A stretch of DNA of 64,000 bases from Bin87 sp965116565 (lineage in GTDB: Bacteria; Chloroflexota; Dehalococcoidia; Lucifugimonadales; UBA3495), in contig OZ220699.1 in assembly GCA_965116565.1 (NCBI GenBank), positions 3,534,001 through 3,598,000 on the forward strand, read 5' to 3'. The notes under the pieces are model-generated. The model was not told the DNA's origin, made no database searches, and worked only from the letters and a program-made list of their open reading frames with translations. Positions 23,892 through 31,513 of this stretch are shown here, in pieces. The translations under genes and the position numbers were made by a program. Each line of letters opens with the position of its first letter. The stretch's first letter is position 1.

Positions 23892-23960
23892 TCGGGTTTC
23901 TTCTCCTATTCGGTCGTTGAGCAGGGGGATGCGTTTTGGAGGCAAGAGACGGTCTCTCGC

Positions 23961-24317
23961 TCACAGGTTTTTCAGCATACGGATGAATTCGGCCATTTCC
24001 CCCTTGCCGTGGCGGATTTCGTCCGCGCCGGGAGGCCAGCCATAAAATCGCGAGTGAAAGGAGTTGGCCGCCATGTAGTAGGTGTACAGCACGGGAGGAG
24101 CGCCCTCATCGTCAATCAAGCGCATCACGGTATCCGCCAGGGCGTTGTGCGATCCATGAAACCAGCCCCTGCGCTCGGCGACGGCCTTGATGGCATGGGC
24201 GGCCGCACCCCATATCTTGTTGCTGGCTTCCTCCAACTCGCCACGCTCGACCTCATCGTCCACGAGGTCAAGGAAATGCCAACTCCTTTCGGCGTGGTAA
24301 TCAACAACCGTAGTCAT
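23961..24317 (-). CDS. PaREP1/HEPN-like small protein
   Basis: A 118-residue, all-helical protein: ERSWHFLDLVDDEVERGELEEASNKIWGA is long amphipathic helix, then AAAHAIKAVAERRGWFHGSH, and the end YYMAANSFHSRFYG. This resembles the PaREP1 family, HEPN-related proteins frequent in archaea and Chloroflexota. The catalytic RxxxxH of toxin HEPN proteins is not clear. It lies 69 nt upstream of the selenoprotein gene on the same strand and may share its transcript. Family assignment is tentative. Confidence 0.5.
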   Translation of the reverse strand: MTTVVDYHAERSWHFLDLVDDEVERGELEEASNKIWGAAAHAIKAVAERRGWFHGSHNALADTVMRLIDDEGAPPVLYTYYMAANSFHSRFYGWPPGADEIRHGKGEMAEFIRMLKNL

Positions 24318-24360
24318 GGCGTATTCTCGCGTTTCACGAAATGGATTGGCCGTAGAGTCG

Positions 24361-24388
24361 TGGATTCCGGCTTTCCCCGGAATGACGG
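24361..24388. repeat. Dispersed palindrome (ATTCCGGC family)
   Basis: TGGATTCCGGCTTTCCCCGG followed by AATGACGG; one arm carries a mismatch relative to the copy at 54351. Confidence 0.7.
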
Positions 24389-24416
24389 CAATGAATAATG
24401 ACGGTAACGAATGGGG

Positions 24417-24839
24417 TTAGCGGACGACGGCGCTGGCCTGGCCGACGGCGGTCTTGTCGCCGTTCTGGTTCTCGCAGTACACGTCCACGACGACCATGGT
24501 GGTGCCGTCATCCTGGGGCTGGCGGCTGTTGACCTGGCCGTGGACGCTGACGGTGTCGCCGTGCTTGACGGGGCGCAGGAACTTGAGGTTGACGTTGCCG
24601 CTGCGATGGAAGTCGTCGGCGCCGATGAATTTGCGCATGGCCTCGGTGCAGAAGGCGATGCTCATGCGGCCGGAGGCGATGGCGTAGGTGGTGCCGAGGC
24701 GCTTGGAGGCCAACTCGGGGTCGTTATGGATGTTGGAGCGGTTGAGGATGCCGCACGCCTCGAACGTATTGATGACGTCCTGGGTGATGTGCTTGGTAAC
24801 AACGGGCAGCGTTTCGCTGTCTAGCCTTGGGGATGCCAT
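24417..24839 (-). CDS. MaoC-like hot-dog fold protein
   Basis: A 140-residue protein. The central phrase ASGRMSIAFCTEAMRKF and the strand NLKFLRPVKHGDTVSVHGQV are typical of MaoC-type (R)-specific enoyl-CoA hydratase folds. The catalytic Asp-His pair of hydratases is not clearly present: the usual D-x4-H position reads NIHNDPELASKR. It overlaps the upstream MaoC-like gene by 19 nt, so the two probably form a heterodimer, as seen for split hydratase pairs. The substrate is likely an acyl-CoA; this is inference. Confidence 0.75.
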   Translation of the reverse strand: MASPRLDSETLPVVTKHITQDVINTFEACGILNRSNIHNDPELASKRLGTTYAIASGRMSIAFCTEAMRKFIGADDFHRSGNVNLKFLRPVKHGDTVSVHGQVNSRQPQDDGTTMVVVDVYCENQNGDKTAVGQASAVVR

Positions 24840-25246
24840 TTTTTGCCCAACTCCTCAGGTTTCTTGATCTGGTAGGTGCGCATTTTTTCGATGAGGCGGC
24901 CGTCCTCGTCGGTGGCGGTGGCCTCGATGACCAGGTAGGGCTTCTCGCGGCGGACGTACTTGTCGTGGATGCGGCCGGTGACGCGGATCTTCTTGCCGGG
25001 GACCGGCGGGTTGTGCAGATCGATCTCGTTGCCGGCGTTGATGCTGCCGGTCTGGTCGTCGTAGGCCAACGCGAGGGAGGTGGCGTCGTGCTTGACGGCG
25101 ATGGTGGGGAACACGGCGTCGGGGTCGTCCACGGCCTGGCGGTAGAGGTCGATCATCTCCTGGGTGAGCGTGTACTCATAGGAGCCGAGTTCTTCGCCGA
25201 TCTGGACGTCGTCATAGTTGAAGAGGGGGAGGTCTTGTGCGGCCAT
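24821..25246 (-). CDS. MaoC/FAS1-like dehydratase-domain protein
   Basis: A 141-residue hot-dog protein that starts at 25246 with GGAG upstream. It carries YEYTLTQEMIDLYRQAVDDP at the N-terminus and NPPVPGKKIRVTGRIHDKYVRREKPYLVIE, the strand pattern of the N-terminal half of MaoC-like dehydratases. The stop lies inside the next gene, which encodes a second hot-dog protein. The two together would make one hydratase unit. Alone it has no visible catalytic dyad. Confidence 0.75.
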   Translation of the reverse strand: MAAQDLPLFNYDDVQIGEELGSYEYTLTQEMIDLYRQAVDDPDAVFPTIAVKHDATSLALAYDDQTGSINAGNEIDLHNPPVPGKKIRVTGRIHDKYVRREKPYLVIEATATDEDGRLIEKMRTYQIKKPEELGKKWHPQG

Positions 25247-25973
25247 AGCGGGACACTCCGGAACGGTTGGGGTAAGCGTCGAATACGATACCGCAGGCGG
25301 GGGCGGAGGTCAATTGGGGGGTGGTGTGGGCAAGGTCATTCGTCTACCGGTCCGAACTAGCGAAACGGACATTCCCACGATTGTCGGCAGCAGGACTATC
25401 AGGATTGGAGCGGGATGCTGACGCTTTCGCTAGAATCCCGCTCTTTTCCTCTCATTTCCGGTCATTTGAGTAGGGGCCGTGGCAGGTCGTGGGGGCGAAA
25501 TGGAGGTGAGGAAAGCGGTTTAGGGGGCGGATTTAGCAGGGGAACGAGAGGATTTGGAGGGAGCGGGTATGCGATTTTGGGTTCTGACGGGTTGACCGTG
25601 TACGACCGGGTTACGGTATCACCTCTGGCGGAGACGGGTTTGGGTGTGCACGACACTATGATGGAACTCGGGTACGGTGTGGGTCAATGGGGCGGTGTCA
25701 TCAGCGAGATTTTTCGTTTTTGCGTGGATGTACCCGCCGACGGGTGAAATAGGCCGGCCGGTGTATGGGCTGTATGGGTCGACGGGGGAGGCGGGGAAAG
25801 GAGGTAGGGGCGATGGGAAGTGTACGATATGGTAACGGAGTCAGTGGGAAATGGGGCCAGAGAGCAGGGGCGAAGCGCGCGACGAATGAAAGTCGGCAAG
25901 AATTCACAAGTGCTAGGAGACCACCATACAAAGCAATGATCGAACTTGGATAAACCCGAAGACAACAAAGCTA
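25247..25973. other. Gene-poor stretch with a second G/T-rich tract
   Basis: No supportable gene in about 730 nt. Positions 25440-25680 repeat the pattern seen at 14477: the boundary CATTTCCGGTCATTTGAGTAG and then a plus-strand tract rich in GGGG, GGTTT and GGAGG. The remainder (25690-25970) is purine-biased and shows no coding signal on either strand. Confidence 0.5.
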
Positions 25974-26576
25974 ATGCCCTTGGACATTGCGCGTCCCTTG
26001 CAGAAAACTACTCTACGTAGCGGATTAATCGTAACATTCAAGGATCCTGAGGAAATTGACCCCGACGCTATTGAGAGATACATAGACATTTACCGCACAG
26101 TGTGCTTTGGAACCGAAAGAGAGGTTGGGGGATTCACATGCATACTGAATGAATTATTGATGTGCCCATTGACGGTGGTTGAGGTAGAAGAAAACAGGAG
26201 TGACTTGCACAATTTGTTCATCCCTATTCTCGACTCGCTTGACGACCGAAAATGGGGGTCAAGCATGATAACTCGCCCCTACGACGAGATGGAACACGAG
26301 AACTCTATATTTGCCGGGTTCTGGCGCAGTTGAGGCATCGCCGTGCGTAGCGCTATATCGCATGGCTTTATAGACGACGCAGTTCCTCTGAGGGCAATGA
26401 ACAACTTGCTGATAGAGTATGCAGGAAGCCCGGAGGTTTTGTACAAGTGGCATAGCCACCCTAAAGGTGAACTGATTGCTTTACCCGTTTGGGTGAGGAA
26501 TTGGTTTCACCACACTGAGAATGCCTTGGAACCTAAATCCCCAAGCAGACATGAGATACGCCGGGCCGCTTGGTAG
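25974..26576 (+). pseudogene. HEPN-like protein gene interrupted by an in-frame TGA
   Basis: A single frame runs from ATG 25974 to the TAG at 26576 apart from one TGA at 26331-26333. Downstream of it the frame continues as GIAVRSAISHGFIDDAV, which holds an RxxxxH motif (RSAISH) like the catalytic site of HEPN ribonucleases. A CGA-to-TGA change would explain the break. The downstream half could restart at GTG 26343, but no ribosome site is visible. Base composition is AT-rich, consistent with acquisition. No SECIS-like logic supports readthrough as Sec. Confidence 0.55.
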
Positions 26577-26660
26577 CTTGTCAAATTAAGTTTTGCGCTG
26601 GAAATGACGGAGGACGAACGCCGGGAAGAGACGCGCAGGGAGCAAATCGGAGGAACAACC

Positions 26661-26849
26661 ATGATTGAGTATCAATGGTTGAATTTACGAGTCTATGTGG
26701 CTGAAGACCGTAATGAAATCACCGTTTGCCAACTTGGTTTGTTCAGTGGCTGGAGTATTGGGGAATCGTATAGCAACTACCGCGATAGCGGTGAGGAATT
26801 GGTAGACTTCGCACTGAAGTTGAAACAGAAAGCGAGGTCTAAATCATAG
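26661..26849 (+). CDS. Hypothetical small protein
   Basis: A 62-residue protein from ATG 26661, preceded by GGAGGAAC, a clear ribosome site. It has two strands (WLNLRVYVAEDRNEITVCQLG), a Gly/Ser-rich turn and a C-terminal helix ending in lysines (FALKLKQKARSKS). It is not recognised. The AT-rich composition matches the preceding HEPN remnant, so they may have arrived together. Confidence 0.45.
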   Translation: MIEYQWLNLRVYVAEDRNEITVCQLGLFSGWSIGESYSNYRDSGEELVDFALKLKQKARSKS

Positions 26850-26994
26850 TGCCAAGATTCTACATATGCTCAACGGGCTCGTATTGGCGAATAACCACAA
26901 TAGGGATTCGCCGGATAGGGTTGGTTTGAAGGCGGCGGGCAGGGCCGTGCTAGAATGGCGGCATAGGGTATGCCCGGTATCAGGAGCAGCGACT

Positions 26995-27264
26995 ATGGAG
27001 ACCCAAACCGTAAATGCCAGATTCGCCAACGGGGTCCTCACGCCGCTGGAGCCACTGGACCTTCCCGAAGGCGTCCTGGTGGAGTTGAACATCCAGACGC
27101 TCGATGCTTCGGGACCTGATGCGCCGGTTCAGATGGCAGCGAAAACCGAGTTTCGGGTCGTCCCGAATCGCGGCGGTTTCGCCCCCGGCGTTGATCCAAA
27201 CAACCTCAAGGACATCATCCACGATCTGGAGGACGAGGAATTCGTGGAGAGGCTTGCCCGATGA
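26995..27264 (+). CDS. Antitoxin of AF2212-like (DUF104) family
   Basis: An 89-residue protein. The start at ATG 26995 follows AGGAG. The N-terminus TVNARFANGVLTPLEPLDLPEG is the compact beta-domain signature of DUF104/AF2212-like antitoxins (xAxYxxGVxxPLExLxLxEG). The C-terminal part, with VDPNNLKDIIHDLEDEEF, is the acidic tail that would block the toxin. The TGA stop overlaps the PIN toxin start in ATGA. Confidence 0.82.
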   Translation: METQTVNARFANGVLTPLEPLDLPEGVLVELNIQTLDASGPDAPVQMAAKTEFRVVPNRGGFAPGVDPNNLKDIIHDLEDEEFVERLAR

Positions 27265-27692
27265 TCGTGCCTGATCTTGACCTGCTCATTTACGCCTACA
27301 ACGAAGGAAACTCATTTCACCGGGCAGCGCAAACGTGGTGGGAGGAATTGGTCAACGGTGTGGAACCCGTTGGAATTCCCTGGCAAGTATCCGACGGGTT
27401 CATCAGGCAGATGGCAAACCCCAGAATACTCGCCGAACCGTGGACGCCGGCTACAACGACGAGTGTGGTGGCGCAATGGTTCGGCAACGACCATGTCGTG
27501 GCGCTCAACCCAGGCCCGCGTTATCTGGAAATCCTCGAACGAATCCTAGCCACAACGGGAGCCACTACGAGACTGGTCTCTGACGCTACCATCGCGGCTC
27601 AGGCCATAGAAAACGGCGCGGAGGTACACACCAACAACGGCAGAGATTTCCAGCGTTTTCCCGGCCTGCTGTGGCGAAACCCGTTTGATTAA
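27261..27692 (+). CDS. PIN-domain toxin (VapC-like)
   Basis: A 143-residue PIN-domain ribonuclease. The first acidic residues are in MIVPDLDLLIYAYNE, with a helix HRAAQTWWEEL, the second acidic site near PWQVSDGFIRQ and the end with LVSDATIAAQAIENGAEVHTNN plus RDFQRFPGL. These are the four-acid metal site positions of PIN nucleases, likely cleaving tRNA or rRNA. It is translated with the antitoxin through a 4-nt overlap. Confidence 0.88.
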   Translation: MIVPDLDLLIYAYNEGNSFHRAAQTWWEELVNGVEPVGIPWQVSDGFIRQMANPRILAEPWTPATTTSVVAQWFGNDHVVALNPGPRYLEILERILATTGATTRLVSDATIAAQAIENGAEVHTNNGRDFQRFPGLLWRNPFD

Positions 27693-27737
27693 CGATCCAT
27701 GCTCGGCCTCCGGGGGGTCGTGAGAGGCGTCCGCACC

Positions 27738-27767
27738 TTGACAGGTGCGCGCCCCCAAATTTAGAAT
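27738..27767 (+). promoter_or_regulatory. Promoter of rplU-rpmA
   Basis: A perfect TTGACA (27738-27743) and TAGAAT (27762-27767) are separated by 18 nt. The ATG of rplU is 26 nt downstream. The -35 sits within a short hairpin-like run CGCACCTTGACAGGTGCG. Confidence 0.72.
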
Positions 27768-27793
27768 GGTAGGCCGTTTGGGAGATTGGGATT

Positions 27794-28114
27794 ATGGATT
27801 ATGCCATCGTTAAAACGGGCGGCAAGCAGTACCGGGTATCGCCGGGCGACGTGCTGGACGTGGAGTTGCTCGACATTGAGGCCGGCGCCACCACCGAGTT
27901 GGGCGACGTGCTGGCAGTCTCGAGGGACGGGCAGATGCGGTTCGGCGCGCCCAACGTGGAAGGCGCCAGGGTTGTCGCCGAGGTGCAGTCGCACTACAAG
28001 GACAAGAAGATCATCGTCTTCAAGTACAAGTCCAAGACCCGGTACCGGCGCAAGAAAGGCCACCGCCAGAATTACACACGCATCCAGATTCAGAGCATAG
28101 AGACGGGAGGCTAG
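27794..28114 (+). CDS. rplU: 50S ribosomal protein L21
   Basis: A 106-residue protein of normal length. It opens with DYAIVKTGGKQYRVSPGD, the L21 signature, and ends in the RNA-binding basic segment KTRYRRKKGHRQNYTRIQI. L21 binds 23S rRNA near L20. The rpmA gene follows after 2 nt, the conserved L21-L27 order. Confidence 0.97.
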   Translation: MDYAIVKTGGKQYRVSPGDVLDVELLDIEAGATTELGDVLAVSRDGQMRFGAPNVEGARVVAEVQSHYKDKKIIVFKYKSKTRYRRKKGHRQNYTRIQIQSIETGG

Positions 28115-28116
28115 AC

Positions 28117-28395
28117 ATGGCCCACAAGAAAGCAGGCGGCAGCACGAACAACGGCCGCGACAGCAATGCAAAACGACTGGGCGTGAAGAAGTACGGCGGC
28201 GAGCGCGTTACCGGCGGTTCGATCATCGTGCGCCAGCGGGGCACCCGCATCCGGCCCGGCACCAACGTGGGCATGGGCAGGGACTACACGCTGTTCTCCA
28301 TGATCGAGGGCGAGGTTACGTACGAGTGGGCCGCCAGGGGCAAGCGTCGAGTGAGCGTGTATCCGGTGGCCGCCGAGCAGGCCGTGGCCGCATAG
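28117..28395 (+). CDS. rpmA: 50S ribosomal protein L27
   Basis: A 92-residue protein that starts MAHKKAGGSTNNGRDSNAKR, the flexible N-terminal tail that reaches the peptidyl-transferase centre. LGVKKYGGERVTGGSIIVRQ and RGTRIRPGTNVGMGRDYTLF complete the L27 core. There is no N-terminal extension of the type cleaved by Prp in Firmicutes. It is co-transcribed with rplU. Confidence 0.97.
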   Translation: MAHKKAGGSTNNGRDSNAKRLGVKKYGGERVTGGSIIVRQRGTRIRPGTNVGMGRDYTLFSMIEGEVTYEWAARGKRRVSVYPVAAEQAVAA

Positions 28396-28429
28396 AGGGA
28401 ACTCCGCCCCCATCGCCGAAGGCGGACAT

Positions 28430-28462
28430 TCCGCACCCAGGCCCTCTCCCACGAGGGAGAGG
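28430..28462. repeat. Dispersed hairpin repeat (CCCTCTCCC/GGGAGAGGG family)
   Basis: GGCCCTCTCCCACGAGGGAG with AGGGAG, a 10-bp near-perfect hairpin between rpmA and rpmE. Related copies are at 30164, 33997, 57611 and 61400. Confidence 0.65.
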
Positions 28463-28486
28463 GAGTTTCCAACAAGGGCATTCATC

Positions 28487-28690
28487 ATGAAAGCAGAGAT
28501 TCATCCGCAGTATTTCAACGCTACCATCACCTGCTCGTGCGGCAACGTGTTCCAGACGGGGGCGACCAGGCCCGCGATGCGCGTTGAGGTGTGCGGCAAG
28601 TGCCATCCCTTCTACACGGGGGAGCAGCGCATCGTTGACACACAGGGGCGCATCGAGCGATTCAGCCGGCGGTTCAACCTGGACGGCTAG
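28487..28690 (+). CDS. rpmE: 50S ribosomal protein L31, zinc-binding type
   Basis: A 67-residue protein of normal length. The four Cys ligands are in CSCGNVFQTG and VCGKCHPFYTG (CxC plus CxxC), so this is the zinc-dependent form. Its end RIERFSRRF is typical. It follows rpmA after a 91-nt gap containing a repeat hairpin. Confidence 0.97.
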   Translation: MKAEIHPQYFNATITCSCGNVFQTGATRPAMRVEVCGKCHPFYTGEQRIVDTQGRIERFSRRFNLDG

Positions 28691-28716
28691 GGTCGTTTAC
28701 GACAGTACACCTTCGG

Positions 28717-28738
28717 TGGGGGCGGCGCATGCGTCGCC
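28717..28738. repeat. Palindrome GGGGCG-CGCATGCG-CGCCCC
   Basis: A hairpin after rpmE with stem GGGGCG/CGCCCC around GCGCATGCGT. A sister palindrome lies at 50681. No T-run follows, so it is more likely a repeat or RNA-stability element than a terminator. Confidence 0.55.
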
Positions 28739-28806
28739 CCTACGCATTGAAAAACACCCAATTGAAAAACCCCTGACGGACGCATTGGGCAACAGGAGGC
28801 CTTCAG

Positions 28807-29214
28807 ATGGTTCACTACGTTCCCAAGACGGTCCGTGAGCGCGGGCGCGTGCATCTGGCCGAGCGATTGGGCGAGCACGGGTGGCAGTGTTTCATCGCGC
28901 GGCGCAGTCCCAACGAGGACGAGGTGATCGCCGGCAGGCCGGAGCAGGACGTGGAGGTGCGGCTCAAGTTCCACTCCCAGGAAGGCAGCCAGGCGGTGCG
29001 TTTCCACAACGCCGACACGCTGGACTGGGACTGGGAGTGCCTGGTGATCGCCACGCATATCCTTGAGGAGACGCCGGTGACCTACCTGCTGTCCCGGGCC
29101 GACGTGGGCGTCGACGGACGGCTGGACGACGAGTTCGGCGGGGCACTCTGGCTGCAGTCCGATGCGTTTGCCACCGACGAGTTCAGGGAAGCGTGGCACA
29201 AGCTGAATGTGTAG
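28807..29214 (+). CDS. Hypothetical protein
   Basis: A 135-residue soluble protein from ATG 28807, preceded by a strong AGGAGG site. It has basic N-terminal helix text (VPKTVRERGRVHLAERLGEHG), several strands (VEVRLKFHSQEG, CLVIATHILEE, VTYLLSRADVG) and a C-terminal helix. I do not recognise a family. It overlaps the DUF1385 gene by 8 nt, so the two are probably translated together, and it sits in a ribosomal-protein neighbourhood. Confidence 0.6.
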   Translation: MVHYVPKTVRERGRVHLAERLGEHGWQCFIARRSPNEDEVIAGRPEQDVEVRLKFHSQEGSQAVRFHNADTLDWDWECLVIATHILEETPVTYLLSRADVGVDGRLDDEFGGALWLQSDAFATDEFREAWHKLNV

Positions 29215-30172
29215 CGCGAGCCCATCCGAGACGGCGGCGTCCCCACGTCCGCTTTACGGCGGGCAGGCGGTCATCGAAGGGGTGATGATACGGGGCGTGC
29301 GGCACTACAGCCTGGCGGTGCGTCGGCCCGACGGCGATATTTTCTGCACAACGGAGCCGGTGAGCAGCCGGTTTTCAGGGAGTATGCGGCGCATCCCGTT
29401 CCTGCGGGGCGTGCTGATACTGGCCGAGACGCTGTGGCTGGGGATGAAATCCCTGCAGCGTTCGGCGGTGATCGCGGCGGAGGAGTCGACAGGGGAGAGG
29501 CAGTCGGGCGATGGCGACGCGGTGAGCAACGTTACGATGGGGCTGACGATGCTGATCGCGCTGGCGCTGGGCATCGGGATATTCCTGGTGCTGCCGCTGC
29601 TGGCGGTGCGCCTGATCGAGCCGTTCATCGGGTCGCTGCTGGTGAGCAACCTGATCGAGGGCGTGATCCGGCTGGTGATCCTGGTGGCGTACGTGGCCGG
29701 CATATCGCTGATGCGGGACATCCGGCGGGTGTACGCCTATCACGGCGCGGAGCACATGGCGGTGCACACGTATGAGGCCGGGCAGGCGCTGACGGTGGAT
29801 AACGTACGGCAGCATCCGACGCCGCATCCCCGGTGCGGCACGGCGTTCCTGATCACGGTGGCCATCGTGTCGGTGGTGGCGTTTGCCATCCTGGACGCGG
29901 TGCTGTATTCAGGCCTGGGCTGGCGGGTGCTTTCGCGGATCGTGCCGATTCCAGTGGTGGCGGCGGTGAGCTACGAGATCATACGGTTCGCGGGGGCGCA
30001 CCGGGGCGCGTGGTTCGGGAAGGTACTGTCGGCGCCGGGGTTGTGGCTGCAGCAGATCACGACGCGGCAGCCGGACGCGGACCAGATTGAGGTAGCCATC
30101 GCGGCGATGGAAGCGGCGGTGGCGGCGGACCTGGGGGAGTCCCAGCCAACGGTAAGTGCACCCTCACCCTAG
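29207..30172 (+). CDS. DUF1385 membrane protein (YqhQ-like)
   Basis: A 321-residue protein. The opening YGGQAVIEGVMIRG is the DUF1385 signature, followed by IPFLRGVLILAETLWLGMKSL and at least four membrane helices around residues 105-150, 155-175 and 220-265. A conserved cytosolic or periplasmic segment YHGAEHMAVHTYEAG and HPRCGTAFL has His and Cys residues that could bind metal. In many bacteria this gene lies beside rpmE and prfA, as here beside rpmE. Function unknown. Confidence 0.85.
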   Translation: MCSASPSETAASPRPLYGGQAVIEGVMIRGVRHYSLAVRRPDGDIFCTTEPVSSRFSGSMRRIPFLRGVLILAETLWLGMKSLQRSAVIAAEESTGERQSGDGDAVSNVTMGLTMLIALALGIGIFLVLPLLAVRLIEPFIGSLLVSNLIEGVIRLVILVAYVAGISLMRDIRRVYAYHGAEHMAVHTYEAGQALTVDNVRQHPTPHPRCGTAFLITVAIVSVVAFAILDAVLYSGLGWRVLSRIVPIPVVAAVSYEIIRFAGAHRGAWFGKVLSAPGLWLQQITTRQPDADQIEVAIAAMEAAVAADLGESQPTVSAPSP

Positions 30173-30257
30173 CCCTCTACCGCCACGGGCGGTCGTTCCG
30201 CCCATCAAGGGAGAGGGGACCAAGTCGCCAGCCATGGGTGGGTTTGAAACCCGCCCA
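30164..30257. repeat. Two adjacent dispersed repeats
   Basis: First the CCCTCACCCTAGCCCTCT...AGGGAGAGGG element (30164-30218), overlapping the end of the DUF1385 gene, with an internal GGGCGG/CCGCCC arm. Then the GGTGGGTTTGAAACCCGCCC palindrome (30236-30257). Confidence 0.65.
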
Positions 30258-30329
30258 TACTCGATAAGCAGTGTGGTAGAGTCACGAACACGACCGACTG
30301 GCGATATTACTGGCAAGCGCAGGTGCAGC

Positions 30330-30680
30330 ATGGCCGATGTTCCCGATATGCAGATGATTCCGTACCTGACGGCCACCGAGCCGCGCAATTTCGTGGAGCA
30401 GGGGCTGCAGCGGTACAACGAACTGCTGGAGCGGCTGGCCGGTCAGATGGACGACCTGCTGGCGCTGGCGCAGGACGGCCAGCCGATTGACGCGGAACTG
30501 GCGGACCAGTTAACGAATCTGCGGGAGGCGCTGCGTCCGCGGCACGGGTTGTGCATCGACCGGGCGTGCTTCTCATGCCGGGTGCATGAGGAGGCGATCA
30601 AGGAGCACGTGCTGCTGTACGTGGACTGGAAGTTGCCGGGCACGGTGCAGCAGTTGGAGCGGCTGAAGAACCGGAACTGA
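30330..30680 (+). CDS. Hypothetical helical protein with Cys cluster
   Basis: A 116-residue protein from ATG 30330; the frame is open further upstream but only through repeat DNA. It is mainly helical (NFVEQGLQRYNELLERLAGQ, ELADQLTNLREAL) and carries three Cys residues in GLCIDRACFSCRVH, which may bind metal or an iron-sulfur centre. It ends LPGTVQQLERLKNR. No family is recognised. The next gene starts 29 nt downstream. Confidence 0.5.
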   Translation: MADVPDMQMIPYLTATEPRNFVEQGLQRYNELLERLAGQMDDLLALAQDGQPIDAELADQLTNLREALRPRHGLCIDRACFSCRVHEEAIKEHVLLYVDWKLPGTVQQLERLKNRN

Positions 30681-30709
30681 CGCGACACTCCTCTGGGAGG
30701 GTAACACCC

Positions 30710-31510
30710 ATGGTTACCAAACCCTTCAGATTAGACCTTGATACTCCCCTCATCCCGGAAGAAGACCCCAACATCTTCTACCCCGACTCGGATGATGAAC
30801 CCATGGCCGAAAACGACCACCAGCGGCGCGTCCTGATTGACATCAGCGAGACGTTGATCCAACACTTCGGCGACCGGCCGGACGTGTATGTGTCGGCGGA
30901 CATATTCGTCTATTACGAGATGAACAATCCCGACCGCAAGGTCGCACCCGATGTCCTGGTCACCTTCGGCGTTGAAGACCGCCCGCGTCTGTCGTATTTC
31001 ACCTGGCGAGACGGAAAGCCGCCCGACTTTGTGCTTGAAGTGGCGTCCCCCAGCACCTGGCACAGGGACGCCAACGAAAAGCGCGACATCTACGCCGCCA
31101 TGGGTGTGACCGAGTACTGGAGATTCGATCCAAACCGGGGGCAGGTCTCTCGACGGGTGCTGATCGGAGAGAGGCTGAACGAATCCGGCGAATACGAGAC
31201 CATCACCATCTCGGAATCGGAAGGGTCACTGACGGCGTACAGCGACGTGCTGGGGCTGGACCTGTTTGCCCGGGATGGCGCATTGCGCATGTATGATCCC
31301 GCCAGTCAAACCTGGCTGAGGAATTTCCGAGAGGAAATCGCGGCAAGACGGATTGCCGAGGACCGGGCACAAACCGCCGAGGATCGAGCACAAACCGCCG
31401 AGGATCGAGCACAAACCGCCGAGGATCGAGCACAAACCGCCGAGGATCGAGCGGCTTTTCTGGAAAGCATCCTGCGGGAGCATGGGATCGCGCCTCCCAA
31501 CGGAGGTTAG
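30710..31510 (+). CDS. Uma2 family protein with C-terminal AEDRAQT repeats
   Basis: A 266-residue Uma2 protein. VAPDVLVTFGV gives the PD motif, PDFVLEVASPSTW the Glu motif and MGVTEYWRFDP the family's closing signature. The last 55 residues are a helical tail made of four tandem AEDRAQT heptads and a partial fifth, encoded by 21-bp direct repeats. The tail probably forms a coiled coil for oligomerisation. Its repeat number is likely variable between strains. Confidence 0.85.
   Translation: MVTKPFRLDLDTPLIPEEDPNIFYPDSDDEPMAENDHQRRVLIDISETLIQHFGDRPDVYVSADIFVYYEMNNPDRKVAPDVLVTFGVEDRPRLSYFTWRDGKPPDFVLEVASPSTWHRDANEKRDIYAAMGVTEYWRFDPNRGQVSRRVLIGERLNESGEYETITISESEGSLTAYSDVLGLDLFARDGALRMYDPASQTWLRNFREEIAARRIAEDRAQTAEDRAQTAEDRAQTAEDRAQTAEDRAAFLESILREHGIAPPNGG
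31355..31453 (+). repeat. 21-bp tandem repeat inside the Uma2 gene
   Basis: Four 21-bp units reading GCCGAGGATCGAGCACAAAC plus C, the first with two substitutions, followed by a partial unit. The length is a multiple of three, so unit gain or loss keeps the frame. Confidence 0.9.
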
Positions 31511-31513
31511 CCA

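Noticed and set aside
26331..26333. A second selenocysteine codon in the HEPN-like gene
   Set aside because: There is no redox motif around this TGA, Sec is not known in HEPN proteins and no SECIS-like hairpin is evident; a CGA-to-TGA nonsense change explains it better.
31355..31453. CRISPR-like direct repeats
   Set aside because: The units are contiguous, without spacers, and lie in frame within a coding gene.
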